From an uncultured Alphaproteobacteria bacterium (GTDB lineage Bacteria; Pseudomonadota; Alphaproteobacteria; Puniceispirillales; UBA1172): DNA of 64,000 nucleotides. Shown piece after piece: positions 34,751 to 43,244 of the stretch (within the stretch, counting starts at the first letter, position 1; each line of letters starts with the position of its first letter). The position numbers and the translations under genes are program-made. The notes under the pieces are model-generated. The model was not told the DNA's origin, did no database searches, and saw nothing but the letters and a program-made list of their open reading frames with translations. The DNA is taken from assembly GCA_937952245.1 (NCBI GenBank), contig CALFYS010000116.1:29310-93309 (forward strand). Reading direction: 5' to 3'.

Positions 34751-35488
34751 CTATTTCGTTCTTTTGCTGACAAGATTAAAGTAAGTTTTGTAAGGGAGAT
34801 GTTTGAGCATCCGCATCATGCGGGTGAAGCCTTTCGGGAAGGTAATCTCAAATTCACTCGTGGCCATGCCTTTAATCAGCGCGTCGGCGGCATCATTGGC
34901 GGAGATCAACCCGGGCATTTCAAAATCATTAACGGCGGTGGCTTCGGTTTCAACAAAGCCGGGATTGACCACTTGGACTTTAATCCCTTGGGGGGTGAGG
35001 TCAAACCACAATGATTCCGCCAAGGAAATCAGGGCGGCTTTGGTGGGGCCATAGGCGGCGGCTTTCGGCAAGCCTATCCACCCGCTGACCGAGGCCATGA
35101 TCACCACCTGTCCGGAGCGGCGTTCCACCATCAACGGCAGAACAGGCGCCAACCCATGAACAACCCCCATATAATTGACCTCCATATGCTGGCGGAACAC
35201 ATCAACATCAGGGGATTTGCCATCTTGGGGGGTGTAGATGCCCGCGTTCAACACCATGGTATTAATCGCACCATGGGTATCTTCGGCTTGGCGGATGGCA
35301 TCGGCCATGGCCTGTTCATTGGTCACATCACAAGCGATTCCCAAAAACGGCGGAAACTCATCAGAAAGCGCATCGAGACGGTCTTGTCTTCGGGCAATGC
35401 CGGTCACGTGATGGCCAGCGGCGAGTAGTTTTCGGGCTAAGGCCGCGCCAATTCCGGCGCTCACGCCTGTGATGAAATAATGTGCCAT
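34751..35488 (-). CDS. Short-chain dehydrogenase/reductase
   Basis: NAD(P)-dependent SDR of 245 aa. ITGVSAGIGAALARKLL is the cofactor loop, LNAGIYT the strand-4 motif, and the catalytic residues are Ser in MASVSGWIG and Y-x-x-x-K in AYGPTKAAL. VNPGFVETEAT follows. A clear AGGAAG 5 nt before ATG 35488 sets the start 90 nt inside a longer open frame. Precedes the NTF2-like gene in a two-gene unit. Homologues accompany the amine oxidase-DUF1365-methyltransferase module, so lipid or carotenoid chemistry is possible but unproven. Confidence 0.88.
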   Translation of the reverse strand: MAHYFITGVSAGIGAALARKLLAAGHHVTGIARRQDRLDALSDEFPPFLGIACDVTNEQAMADAIRQAEDTHGAINTMVLNAGIYTPQDGKSPDVDVFRQHMEVNYMGVVHGLAPVLPLMVERRSGQVVIMASVSGWIGLPKAAAYGPTKAALISLAESLWFDLTPQGIKVQVVNPGFVETEATAVNDFEMPGLISANDAADALIKGMATSEFEITFPKGFTRMMRMLKHLPYKTYFNLVSKRTK

Positions 35489-35585
35489 GGTCTTCCTTTT
35501 GCCAATCACACCCTTTACATAACCTCTTTTCCGGCGATGAAAAGGGGGAGGCATCATCCTTTGATAGGAACCGAGCACAGGCTAA

Positions 35586-35617
35586 CTGGACTTAAATATA
35601 TGCTAATCTGGACCTAT
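35586..35617 (+). promoter_or_regulatory. Candidate TauR-type direct-repeat operator of xsc
   Basis: CTGGACTTAA at 35586-35595 and CTGGACCTAT at 35608-35617, start to start 22 bp, i.e. about two helical turns; the context CTAA(T) before each copy is also shared. From memory the MocR-type activator TauR of Rhodobacter binds paired CTGGAC(T/C)TAA direct repeats before taurine genes. The pair is about 100 bp upstream of the xsc start, a plausible activator position. No tauR gene is in the window. Confidence 0.6.
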
Positions 35618-35718
35618 GGTAGAGGGCGAAGTTTTTCTAGATTACATTGAGATTAAATGCAGGGTTGTGCGCGAATTGCCCCTTGCAGAAAAAACCACCA
35701 TCTTGAGGGAGACTTGCC

Positions 35719-37500
35719 ATGAAGATGACAACAGAAGAAGCATTCGTCAAAGTATTGCAAATGCATGGGATCGAACATGCTTTTGGTATTATCGGTTCGG
35801 CTATGATGCCAATTTCGGATTTGTTCCCTCAAGCGGGCATCACATTCTGGGATGCTGCCCATGAATGTAACGCTGGTATGATGGCCGACGGGTTCACCCG
35901 CGCCACTGGCAAAATGTCCATGATGGTTGCCCAGAACGGCCCTGGTATTACCAATTTCGTGACCCCTGTTAAGACCGCTTATTGGAACCACACCCCGTTG
36001 TTGTTGGTCACCCCGCAGGCGGCCAACAAGACCTTGGGTCAGGGCGGCTTCCAAGAAGTTGAACAGATGGCTTTGTTCAAAGACATGGTTGCTTACCAAG
36101 AAGAAGTTCGCGACCCAAGCCGGATCGCTGAAACTTTGAACCGCGTTATTCTGCAAGCCAAGCGTGCTTCTGCCCCAGCCCAGATCAACATCCCACGTGA
36201 TTTCTGGACTCAAGTGATTGATATTGAACTGCCTGCCATCGTTGAATTTGAACGTCCAAGCGGCGGTGACGATGCGATTGCCGCAGCGGCACAAATGCTG
36301 TCTGAAGCCAAATTCCCTGTCATGCTCAACGGTGCTGGCGTGGTGATTGGTGGCGCGATTGCTGAATCCATGAAATTGGCTGAAAAGCTTGATGCCCCTG
36401 TTTGCTGTGGCTATCAGCATAATGACGCTTTCCCGGGTTCACACCCGCTGTTTGCTGGCCCACTTGGGTATAACGGCTCAAAAGCAGGGATGGAATTGAT
36501 CGCTAAGGCTGATGTTGTTTTGGCATTGGGCACACGCCTCAACCCATTCTCAACCCTGCCGGGTTACGGCATTGATTACTGGCCAAAGGATGCCAAGATC
36601 ATTCAGGTTGACATCAACCCTGATCGCATCGGCCTGACCAAGCCTGTGACCGTTGGTATTGTCGGTGACGCCAAGAAAGTTGCCGCCAGCCTTCTGGACA
36701 AACTGTCTGGCACCGCGGGTGATGCTGGCCGTGCTGACCGTGTTGCCACAATCGCTAAGACTAAGTCAGCATGGGCGCAGGAATTGACCTCACTCGACCA
36801 TGAAGATGATGATCCGGGCACAACATGGAACGAACGCGCTCGTGATCGTGAACCACAGAAAATGTCCCCGCGCATGGCGTGGCGCGCGATCTCTGCCGCT
36901 CTGCCAAAAGAAGCGATCATTTCATCAGACATTGGTAACAACTGCGCTATCGGTAACGCTTACCCAACATTTGAAGCGGGCCGTAAATATTTGGCGCCGG
37001 GTCTGTTTGGTCCTTGTGGTTATGGTCTGCCGGCCATTATGGGCGCGAAAATTGGCCGCCCTGAAACACCTGTTGTTGGCTTTGCCGGTGACGGTGCTTT
37101 CGGTATTTCCATGAACGAAATGTCAGCCATCGGCCGTGAAGAATGGCCACCGATCACCATGGTGATCTTCCGCAACTATCAGTGGGGTGCTGAAAAGCGC
37201 AACACAACCCTGTGGTTTGATGACAATTTTGTTGGTACAGAATTGGATCAGCAGGTTTCTTACGCTGGTATCGCCAACGCTTGTGGTGTTAAGGGTGTCG
37301 CGGTTTATTCCATGGATGAGCTGACCGATACATTGAACGCCGCCATCGACGATCAGATGAAGAATGGCATCACCACCTTTATTGAAGTCATGCTCAATCA
37401 GGAACTGGGTGAGCCATTCCGCCGTGACGCGATGAAGAAGCCTGTCAGCGTCGCTGGGATCAACCCTGGTGATATGCGTCCACAGGAAGCGGCTGAATAA
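35719..37500 (+). CDS. xsc: Sulfoacetaldehyde acetyltransferase
   Basis: ThDP enzyme that converts sulfoacetaldehyde and phosphate to acetyl phosphate and sulfite, the key desulfonation step in taurine use; 593 aa, the usual length. E49 (AAHECNAGMMADG) activates ThDP; the ThDP-Mg motif is GFAGDGAFGISMNEM with D458; PFSTLPGYGIDYWPKDAKIIQVD near residue 275 matches Xsc as opposed to acetolactate synthase. GGGAG lies about 8 nt before the ATG. Codon use (GGT, GCT, AAC, AAG) differs from neighbours and points to high expression. A paired CTGGAC repeat upstream and a strong terminator downstream frame it as a single-gene unit; no pta, tpa or tauABC nearby. Confidence 0.95.
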   Translation: MKMTTEEAFVKVLQMHGIEHAFGIIGSAMMPISDLFPQAGITFWDAAHECNAGMMADGFTRATGKMSMMVAQNGPGITNFVTPVKTAYWNHTPLLLVTPQAANKTLGQGGFQEVEQMALFKDMVAYQEEVRDPSRIAETLNRVILQAKRASAPAQINIPRDFWTQVIDIELPAIVEFERPSGGDDAIAAAAQMLSEAKFPVMLNGAGVVIGGAIAESMKLAEKLDAPVCCGYQHNDAFPGSHPLFAGPLGYNGSKAGMELIAKADVVLALGTRLNPFSTLPGYGIDYWPKDAKIIQVDINPDRIGLTKPVTVGIVGDAKKVAASLLDKLSGTAGDAGRADRVATIAKTKSAWAQELTSLDHEDDDPGTTWNERARDREPQKMSPRMAWRAISAALPKEAIISSDIGNNCAIGNAYPTFEAGRKYLAPGLFGPCGYGLPAIMGAKIGRPETPVVGFAGDGAFGISMNEMSAIGREEWPPITMVIFRNYQWGAEKRNTTLWFDDNFVGTELDQQVSYAGIANACGVKGVAVYSMDELTDTLNAAIDDQMKNGITTFIEVMLNQELGEPFRRDAMKKPVSVAGINPGDMRPQEAAE

Positions 37501-37522
37501 CACTTCAACCTCCTCAAACTTG

Positions 37523-37558
37523 AAAGCACGGTATGCGATAATACCGTGCTTTTTTTTT
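37523..37558 (+). terminator. Intrinsic terminator of xsc
   Basis: Perfect stem AGCACGGTAT / ATACCGTGCT (37525-37534 and 37541-37550, extendable by two A-T pairs), 6-nt loop, then eight T. Lies 22 bp after the xsc stop and separates it from pyrC. It is the clearest terminator in the window. Confidence 0.93.
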
Positions 37559-37608
37559 GAATTGTTTTATAAATAGATTGTTCTACTCATCTCTGATAAG
37601 GCTAGGTT

Positions 37609-38658
37609 ATGACCACATCACTCACCATTAAAAGACCGGATGATTGGCATTTGCATTTGCGCGATGGTGATATGCTGGCCGCGGTTCTGCCGGATACAGC
37701 ACGGCATTTTGGTCGGGCGATCATCATGCCCAATTTGGTGCCGCCGGTGGTGAATGCCGCTGATGTCAAAGCCTATCAACAGCGCATCATGGCCGCCCTG
37801 CCCAATGGCATGGCATTCACCCCTTTGATGACCGCGTATTTGACGGAGACGACCGACCCTTCTGATCTTGCCCAAGGGTTTCAGGATGGGCTGATCACCG
37901 CGGTTAAATTATACCCCGCGGGGGCGACCACCAATTCCGCCTCTGGCGTCCGCGACATCATGAAGGTTCAGCCGGTATTGGAAAAAATGGCTGAAATAGG
38001 AATGCCGCTATTGGTGCATGGTGAGGTGACGGATTCTGAGATTGATATTTTTGATCGTGAGGCGGTTTTTATCGACCGCGTCTTGGACCCTTTGCGCCAG
38101 CGTTTGCCTGAATTGAAAATCGTTATGGAACATATCACCACTTCGGTGGCGGCAGAATATGTCAAAAGCGGGTCTGAGAATTTAGCGGCGACCATCACCA
38201 CCCATCATTTGATGATCAACCGCAATCATATTTTGGCTGGCGGCATCCGCCCCCATTATTATTGCTTGCCCGTGGCGAAGCGCGAAGAACACCGCTTGGC
38301 CTTACGCGCCTTGGCGACTTCTGGCTTTAACCGTGTCTTCTTGGGGACGGATTCAGCCCCCCATCCTGATCACGCCAAATTGATGGCTTGCGGCTGTGCG
38401 GGGATTTACACCGCCCCCAACACCATGTCTTGCCTTGCCCATGTCTTTGAAGAAGACAACGCCCTTGATCAACTGGAAGGGTTTACCAGCATTAATGGCC
38501 CGCAATTCTATGGCCTGCCGATTAATCAAGAAACGCTGACCTTGATCAAAGATGATCAGCCCGTAGCCTATCCCGATGTCATCAACGCGGGCGATGAAAC
38601 CGTTACGGTTTTTGACCCGGGCGTTGACCTCTATTGGCGGGTTGATACACTGGGCTAA
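37609..38658 (+). CDS. pyrC: Dihydroorotase (class II, PyrC)
   Basis: Zinc amidohydrolase closing carbamoyl-aspartate to dihydroorotate in pyrimidine synthesis; 349 aa. [12 protein letters not shown] contains the HxH metal motif, [12 protein letters not shown] the carboxylated lysine, LLVHGEV and MEHITT further histidines, and FLGTDSAPH the catalytic aspartate. It is followed 49 nt later by pyrE on the same strand, so two consecutive-pathway enzymes (with PyrD elsewhere) are paired. It starts after the xsc terminator with AAGGCTAGG upstream. Confidence 0.96.
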   Translation: MTTSLTIKRPDDWHLHLRDGDMLAAVLPDTARHFGRAIIMPNLVPPVVNAADVKAYQQRIMAALPNGMAFTPLMTAYLTETTDPSDLAQGFQDGLITAVKLYPAGATTNSASGVRDIMKVQPVLEKMAEIGMPLLVHGEVTDSEIDIFDREAVFIDRVLDPLRQRLPELKIVMEHITTSVAAEYVKSGSENLAATITTHHLMINRNHILAGGIRPHYYCLPVAKREEHRLALRALATSGFNRVFLGTDSAPHPDHAKLMACGCAGIYTAPNTMSCLAHVFEEDNALDQLEGFTSINGPQFYGLPINQETLTLIKDDQPVAYPDVINAGDETVTVFDPGVDLYWRVDTLG

Positions 38659-38707
38659 CCTTTGACATAATATTTAAAACTTCAGGTAAAGATTTCAGGA
38701 TAACATC

Positions 38708-39385
38708 ATGATTGCCACCACCCATCCCGACCGTGACCATATCGCCCGCAGCGCCGCGCGCATGCTTTTGGAAATTGACGCGGTTCATTTCAGGGCGGAA
38801 CCGTTTATCCTGACATCAGGTGCCGCCAGCCCGGTTTATATCGATTGCCGGAAGTTAATCTCTTTCCCGCGCATCCGATCAGCCTTGATGGATTACGGCG
38901 TTGCCACGGTGATGGATAGCGCCGGGTTTGAAGCTTTTGATTCCGTCGCGGGGGGTGAGACGGCGGGGATACCGTTCTCCGCATGGTTTGCTGAACGCAT
39001 GGCCTTGCCCATGCAATATATCCGCAAAAAGCCTAAAGGTTTTGGCCGTGATGCCCAAATCGAAGGCCAGCTCAACGAAGGTGATCGCGTCTTGTTGGTG
39101 GAAGATTTAGCCACCGACGGCGGCAGTAAGATCGCGTTTGTTGATGCCATCCGCAAAGCGGGCGGGGTTTGCGACCATACATTTGTCGTGTTCTTTTATG
39201 ATATTTTCCCCGAAACACGGGAGATTATGGCCGATAACGGCTTGACCCTGCATTACCTGACCACATGGCGGGATGTCTTGGCAGAAGCCACCGCCCAAGG
39301 CCGGTTTGATCAATCCACGTTGGGCGCGGTTGCCGATTATCTCGACGCGCCAAAGGAATGGTCAAAGGCCAATGGCGGCAAATAA
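38708..39385 (+). CDS. pyrE: Orotate phosphoribosyltransferase
   Basis: Makes orotidine 5'-phosphate from orotate and PRPP; 225 aa. The type I PRTase loop is [24 protein letters not shown] (about residue 135), preceded by the [16 protein letters not shown] flexible catalytic loop; [18 protein letters not shown] is the N-terminal orotate region. Shares a transcript direction with pyrC. Downstream is the convergent glutaredoxin gene. Confidence 0.95.
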   Translation: MIATTHPDRDHIARSAARMLLEIDAVHFRAEPFILTSGAASPVYIDCRKLISFPRIRSALMDYGVATVMDSAGFEAFDSVAGGETAGIPFSAWFAERMALPMQYIRKKPKGFGRDAQIEGQLNEGDRVLLVEDLATDGGSKIAFVDAIRKAGGVCDHTFVVFFYDIFPETREIMADNGLTLHYLTTWRDVLAEATAQGRFDQSTLGAVADYLDAPKEWSKANGGK

Positions 39386-39406
39386 CCGCCATGGCGTGGT
39401 TGCCGA

Positions 39407-39667
39407 TTAAGGGTTGAGCAACGCGTCCAATTCATCGCGGTCATGAAGGGCGTAGAGATCATCACAGCCGCCGATCCCCACATCATCAATAAAGATTTGC
39501 GGCACGGAGGTTTTGCCGCCAGCCCGTTCAGTCATGGCTTGGCGGGTGGGGCGATCAAAGGTGACGTCAATTTCGGTATAATCCACCTTCTTGGCATCCA
39601 GCAATCGTTTGGCGGCGGTGCAAAACCCGCAAAGCGCACTTGTGTAAATTTCAACTTTAGGTGCCAT
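39407..39667 (-). CDS. grxC: Glutaredoxin 3
   Basis: Dithiol glutaredoxin of 86 aa that reduces disulfides with glutathione in the cytoplasm. The active site is C13-G-F-C16, a variant of the usual CPYC; TSVPQIFIDD gives the cis-Pro loop and GGCDDLYAL the glutathione carboxylate site. Start ATG 39667 has a GGAAAC-like site. It is convergent with pyrE and divergent from the deacetylase-like gene. In alphaproteobacteria it often lies elsewhere, so this location carries no functional message. Confidence 0.93.
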   Translation of the reverse strand: MAPKVEIYTSALCGFCTAAKRLLDAKKVDYTEIDVTFDRPTRQAMTERAGGKTSVPQIFIDDVGIGGCDDLYALHDRDELDALLNP

Positions 39668-39785
39668 GATGTTTCCTTTTGATTAAGGGTGGTGGTTACT
39701 TTGTGATGACCACCTTGTGATTTCCGACTTGTGAATGATTGCGGTCACGCCAATTTATGTAAGGTAAGATTACCTCGGGTTCAAG

Positions 39786-40697
39786 ATGCTGCATTTTATT
39801 TCCCATCCTCAATATGACATTCCCTTGCCGGCGGGGCATCGGTTCCCTGCCCATAAGTTTACCAGCCTGATGGATCGCGTGATCAAAGCGGGGCTTGCCC
39901 AAGGCGGGCGGCTTTCTCAACCGCGCCCCGCTTCACCGGAGGTTTTGGCGCAAACCCACGCGCCCGAATATATTGAGGCGATTGCCCATAACCAGTTGTC
40001 GGCGGATGCGTTGCGGCGGCTCGGCTTGCCGTGGTCTCAGGCATTGGCGACGCGATCTTTTCTGGCGGTGGAGGGCACGTATAAGACGGCGCTAAAAGCG
40101 CTACAATTTGGGCTGGCCTGCCATGGGGCGGGCGGCACCCACCATGCCCATTATGATTACGGCGCGGGGTTTTGTGTGTTTAACGATATGGCCTTTGCGG
40201 CACAGCGGCTGCTCACCGAAGGACGCGTGCAATCGGTGTTGATTTTGGACGCTGATGTTCACCAAGGCGATGGCACCGCCCGCATCTTGGCGGGGGATGA
40301 AAGGGTGTTTACCTGCTCGCTGCATTGTGCTGAAAACTACCCCCATGACAAAGCCTTGAGCGATCTTGATGTCGCCATCCCCAGCGGCACAGGTGATGAT
40401 GGTTATGGTAATATCATGGCGGCAACGCTGGAGGATTTATCGGCGCGGCTCAACCCTGATTTGGTGATTTATGACGCGGGGGTTGATGTTCATGGGGCGG
40501 ATGCGCTGGGGCTGCTCAACCTGACTGATGACGGGGTGAAAGCGCGGGAAGATATGGTGCTGGATTATTGGCTTAGGCGCGGCGTGTCCGTGGCGACGGT
40601 GATCGGCGGCGGGTACCTGCCTGATTTTGACCATTTGATGCGCCTGCATATGATGGTGTTTCAATCCGCCAAAGAGCAATTTGGCAAGTGGTGTTGA
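39786..40697 (+). CDS. Histone deacetylase-family amidohydrolase
   Basis: Arginase/deacetylase-fold zinc enzyme of 303 aa. GGTHHAHYDYGAGFCVFNDMAFAA carries the tandem His and the FND signature; zinc ligands lie in LDADVHQGDGTA and YDAGVDVHGAD; VIGGGY is the C-terminal glycine motif. Length and motifs fit the class IV-like bacterial group. Likely substrates are small acetylated amines such as acetylpolyamines. A second enzyme of this fold is encoded 4 kb downstream and two ureohydrolases of the same fold lie nearby. Its stop codon abuts the stop of the convergent small gene. Confidence 0.9.
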   Translation: MLHFISHPQYDIPLPAGHRFPAHKFTSLMDRVIKAGLAQGGRLSQPRPASPEVLAQTHAPEYIEAIAHNQLSADALRRLGLPWSQALATRSFLAVEGTYKTALKALQFGLACHGAGGTHHAHYDYGAGFCVFNDMAFAAQRLLTEGRVQSVLILDADVHQGDGTARILAGDERVFTCSLHCAENYPHDKALSDLDVAIPSGTGDDGYGNIMAATLEDLSARLNPDLVIYDAGVDVHGADALGLLNLTDDGVKAREDMVLDYWLRRGVSVATVIGGGYLPDFDHLMRLHMMVFQSAKEQFGKWC

Positions 40698-40868
40698 TCA
40701 CCGCCGGAACAAAATCCGCAATAAAAACAGCCCCACTTGTTTGATATACGGCAGGATGGCGGGGGAGAGGATCAGGGGCAGCAGGCGTTTGGCTCCGCCT
40801 TTATAGCGGCGCAGCAGATAAAACACCGCCACCGCCAGAATAATGATGATCAATAATCGGATCAGCAT
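40698..40868 (-). CDS. Small hydrophobic membrane protein (56 aa)
   Basis: Open frame with ATG 40868 preceded by GGAGG about 9 nt upstream. The 56 residues show an N-terminal membrane helix (about residues 2-19, rich in Ile/Leu/Val), a basic turn RRYKGGAKR (20-28), then a second hydrophobic segment (29-54) ending in RR. It begins 17 nt after the ureohydrolase stop and ends flush with the deacetylase stop, leaving no spare bases, which supports a real gene. I do not recognise the family. Confidence 0.7.
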   Translation of the reverse strand: MLIRLLIIIILAVAVFYLLRRYKGGAKRLLPLILSPAILPYIKQVGLFLLRILFRR

Positions 40869-40884
40869 ACCCCCACGCCTCCAA

Positions 40885-41871
40885 TTACAACTGGCTTTGT
40901 TGTTGGGCGATCAGCCCCAACATGGAAATCGCCACCCGTGAGGCCATCAACGCCCCTTGGCTGTTGACATCGCGGCCGGGCATAAACTCCACCAAATTAA
41001 ACCCAACAATCGGCGCGCGTTTTGCCACGCCTTCAAAAATCGCCATCAGGTGATCATAATGAAGCCCGCCCTGCGCCGCGCCAATCACAGCGGGCATCAA
41101 CACAGGATCAAGGCAATCAATATCAAGGGCGATGTAAACCGGAATGCCTTCGGGCAAATCCGCCAAGGCGCGATCAATCCCGCCGTCTTCTTTTAACATA
41201 CGGGTGGTGTGAAAGGCCGCGCCGTAATCAAGCGCGTCTTGCAAATCCGCGGCGCGCGCTGAACCAATTCCCCGCGCCCCTAATTGCACAATCTTGCCAA
41301 TATGGTCCATCTCACTGGCACGGCGCATATTGCTGGAGAGGCCGTTTTTCTCGTTATTGACTTCATCCCGCCAATCAATATGGGCATCAATTTGAAGGAT
41401 GGAGATGGGCTGGTCTTGCCCTTCATAGGCCGAAAGCACCGGGATCGGCACGCTATCATCACCGCCGAAAATAAACGGCAGAATCTGATCATCCCGAAGG
41501 GCGGTGATGGCGGCTTTGATCTTGGCACGGTTCGCCGCTGTGGCTTCAGGTTCAGCCGAATCCACCACATCAAGATTGCCGAAATCAGCGGCTTGAACAT
41601 CATGGGGCAACACGCCAGAAGATGGGGTCAGCCCATAAAGATCAAAATCATGTTGTTCTAATATATTGGGCCAAGAGCGGGCGGCGCGGATGGCATCAGG
41701 CGCGTCCATGCAATAGGACCCCACGGGATAGGGCGTGGCGGCACCAATCCCCAAGACGCCAATATTGCAATCAGGGTTTTGGCCTAACTGTGCTTTTGGC
41801 AGGTTGAGCCAGCCGGTATCTTGCCCAGTATCCCCGCCAAACAAATTATCCATAGATGGTGCATTGCTCAT
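40885..41871 (-). CDS. Ureohydrolase-family protein with GGDDS motif
   Basis: Arginase/agmatinase superfamily protein of 328 aa. Metal motifs are FIFGGDDSVP, IDAHIDWRDE (D162, H164, D166) and ALDIDCLDP. Canonical enzymes have GGDHS, where His binds the first manganese; here residue 139 is Asp. Substrate classes in the superfamily include arginine, agmatine, guanidinobutyrate and guanidine, all releasing urea. GGGGGA sits 6 nt before ATG 41871, which sets the start 30 nt inside the longer frame. Followed by the 56-aa membrane protein gene. Substrate cannot be read. Confidence 0.85.
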   Translation of the reverse strand: MSNAPSMDNLFGGDTGQDTGWLNLPKAQLGQNPDCNIGVLGIGAATPYPVGSYCMDAPDAIRAARSWPNILEQHDFDLYGLTPSSGVLPHDVQAADFGNLDVVDSAEPEATAANRAKIKAAITALRDDQILPFIFGGDDSVPIPVLSAYEGQDQPISILQIDAHIDWRDEVNNEKNGLSSNMRRASEMDHIGKIVQLGARGIGSARAADLQDALDYGAAFHTTRMLKEDGGIDRALADLPEGIPVYIALDIDCLDPVLMPAVIGAAQGGLHYDHLMAIFEGVAKRAPIVGFNLVEFMPGRDVNSQGALMASRVAISMLGLIAQQQSQL

Positions 41872-41908
41872 GCCATCCCCCTTATGTTCCTCACAACCCA
41901 AAGTGTTA

Positions 41909-42511
41909 TTATGCAGGTTCGCCCCGCAGTTTCAATTTTATTTCAGGGATCAATTGATTGGCGTCAGGGTTCATCGGGTGGATGGTTAAAATATCCTGAT
42001 ACGTTTCAAGGGCGGATTGCAATTGCCCGCGCTGAAGATAGATCATCCCCAAGCCTGAAAGCGCCCCAAAATGCCGAGGCTCACGTTTTAAAACTTCGTT
42101 AATATCATCTTCCGAGCCGTCAAGATTGCCCATCAAATAACGGATGGTGGCGCGTTTATTCCACGCTTCGGCAAAGCCATGATCGCGATTGATGATGCGG
42201 GTGAACATGGCTTCGGCGTTGATGTAATCGCCTTGTTCCATAAACCCAATGCCGCGGCGCATCATTTGAATATTGACCGAATCTTCTGTATCCGTTCGCC
42301 AAATTTGCCAGATGTTGGTGATGATCTTTTCAGATTCTTCCAAAGTTTTCGCCGCTGATAACGTGCTGAACAGTTGATCCAATTCGGCCTGATAGCGGCT
42401 TTCGGTTTCATTATGGTTTTCGGCATTTGCGGGCATGACCCCGCCTGAAACCATCATAAGGATGATCAGTCCGGTTGCCAGTTTGCTGATGAATGCGTAG
42501 AGTTTGTCCAT
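41909..42511 (-). CDS. Exported tetratricopeptide-repeat protein
   Basis: Protein of 200 aa with an N-terminal signal peptide or anchor (LATGLIILMMVSGGVMPANA, probable cleavage near residue 30), then TPR-type helices: QGDYINAEAMFTRIINRD, AWNKRATIRYLMGNLDGSEDDI and LSGLGMIYLQRGQLQSALETY. Likely a periplasmic scaffold with no enzymatic function. It lies 37 nt upstream of the GGDDS ureohydrolase gene on the same strand. I cannot assign a partner. Confidence 0.85.
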   Translation of the reverse strand: MDKLYAFISKLATGLIILMMVSGGVMPANAENHNETESRYQAELDQLFSTLSAAKTLEESEKIITNIWQIWRTDTEDSVNIQMMRRGIGFMEQGDYINAEAMFTRIINRDHGFAEAWNKRATIRYLMGNLDGSEDDINEVLKREPRHFGALSGLGMIYLQRGQLQSALETYQDILTIHPMNPDANQLIPEIKLKLRGEPA

Positions 42512-42580
42512 AATTTAAAATTAAACCGCTTGTGGTTTTCTGCAAGCCCCTAATCCAGCAAATCGAACCCGCCATCAAAT

Positions 42581-43213
42581 ATGATCACCTTCAATCTTCT
42601 TCCTGTCTTCCTAAAAGGTTTTGGCCTTGGTTTTTCCTTGATCATGGCGATTGGGGCGCAAAATGCCTTTGTTTTGCGAACGGGGCTTGAAGGCCGTCAT
42701 ATCTTTGTCATTTGCCTTTTTTGCGCGGTCTCCGACGCGGTGTTGATCACGGTTGGCGTTGCGGGGATGGGGGCGTTATTGGCACCGCTGGAAAGCGTGA
42801 CGGCGTGGCTTTATGGCGGGGCGGCGCTGTGGTTGATGATCTATGGCGGGTTGCGCTTGCGCGATGCTTTATTGGGTCATTCGCAATTAACCGCTGAAAA
42901 AAGCCAATCCAAACCGCTCTGGCCAGCGTTGTCGATGGTGGCGGGGCTGACCTGGCTTAACCCCCATGTGTATTTGGATACGGTGGTCTTGCTAGGGGGT
43001 GTGTCCGCCCCGCTGGCGGTCACTGAAAAATGGGCGTTTGGCCTTGGCGCGACGGTCTCTAGTTTTGTCTTTTTCTTCACCCTTGGTTATGGCGCAAGAG
43101 CGCTCAGCCCTTGGCTCAACAACCCGAAAACATGGCAGAAGATTGATTTTGGCATTGCTGGAATTATGTTTTGGATTGCAATCGGTTTGCTGATCGCCGC
43201 TTTCATGCCTTAA
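42581..43213 (+). CDS. LysE/ArgO-family amino acid exporter
   Basis: Inner-membrane exporter of 210 aa with about six helices. FLKGFGLGFSLIMAIGAQNAFVLRTGL is the ArgO/LysE start, AVSDAVLITVGVAGMG the second helix region, and GLTWLNPHVYLDTVVLLGG the conserved Asn-Pro motif. ArgO/LysE proteins export arginine or lysine; this fits the neighbouring ureohydrolases and supports an arginine/guanidino theme. It is divergent from the TPR gene. Confidence 0.9.
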   Translation: MITFNLLPVFLKGFGLGFSLIMAIGAQNAFVLRTGLEGRHIFVICLFCAVSDAVLITVGVAGMGALLAPLESVTAWLYGGAALWLMIYGGLRLRDALLGHSQLTAEKSQSKPLWPALSMVAGLTWLNPHVYLDTVVLLGGVSAPLAVTEKWAFGLGATVSSFVFFFTLGYGARALSPWLNNPKTWQKIDFGIAGIMFWIAIGLLIAAFMP

Positions 43214-43244
43214 TATAGCATCACGCCCATCACGAGGATTAACC

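Noticed and set aside
35653..36420. Long open frame (255 codons) antisense to xsc
   Set aside because: The complementary frame encodes the ThDP domain of Xsc with many conserved motifs; the antisense product has no recognisable domain and arises from codon bias.
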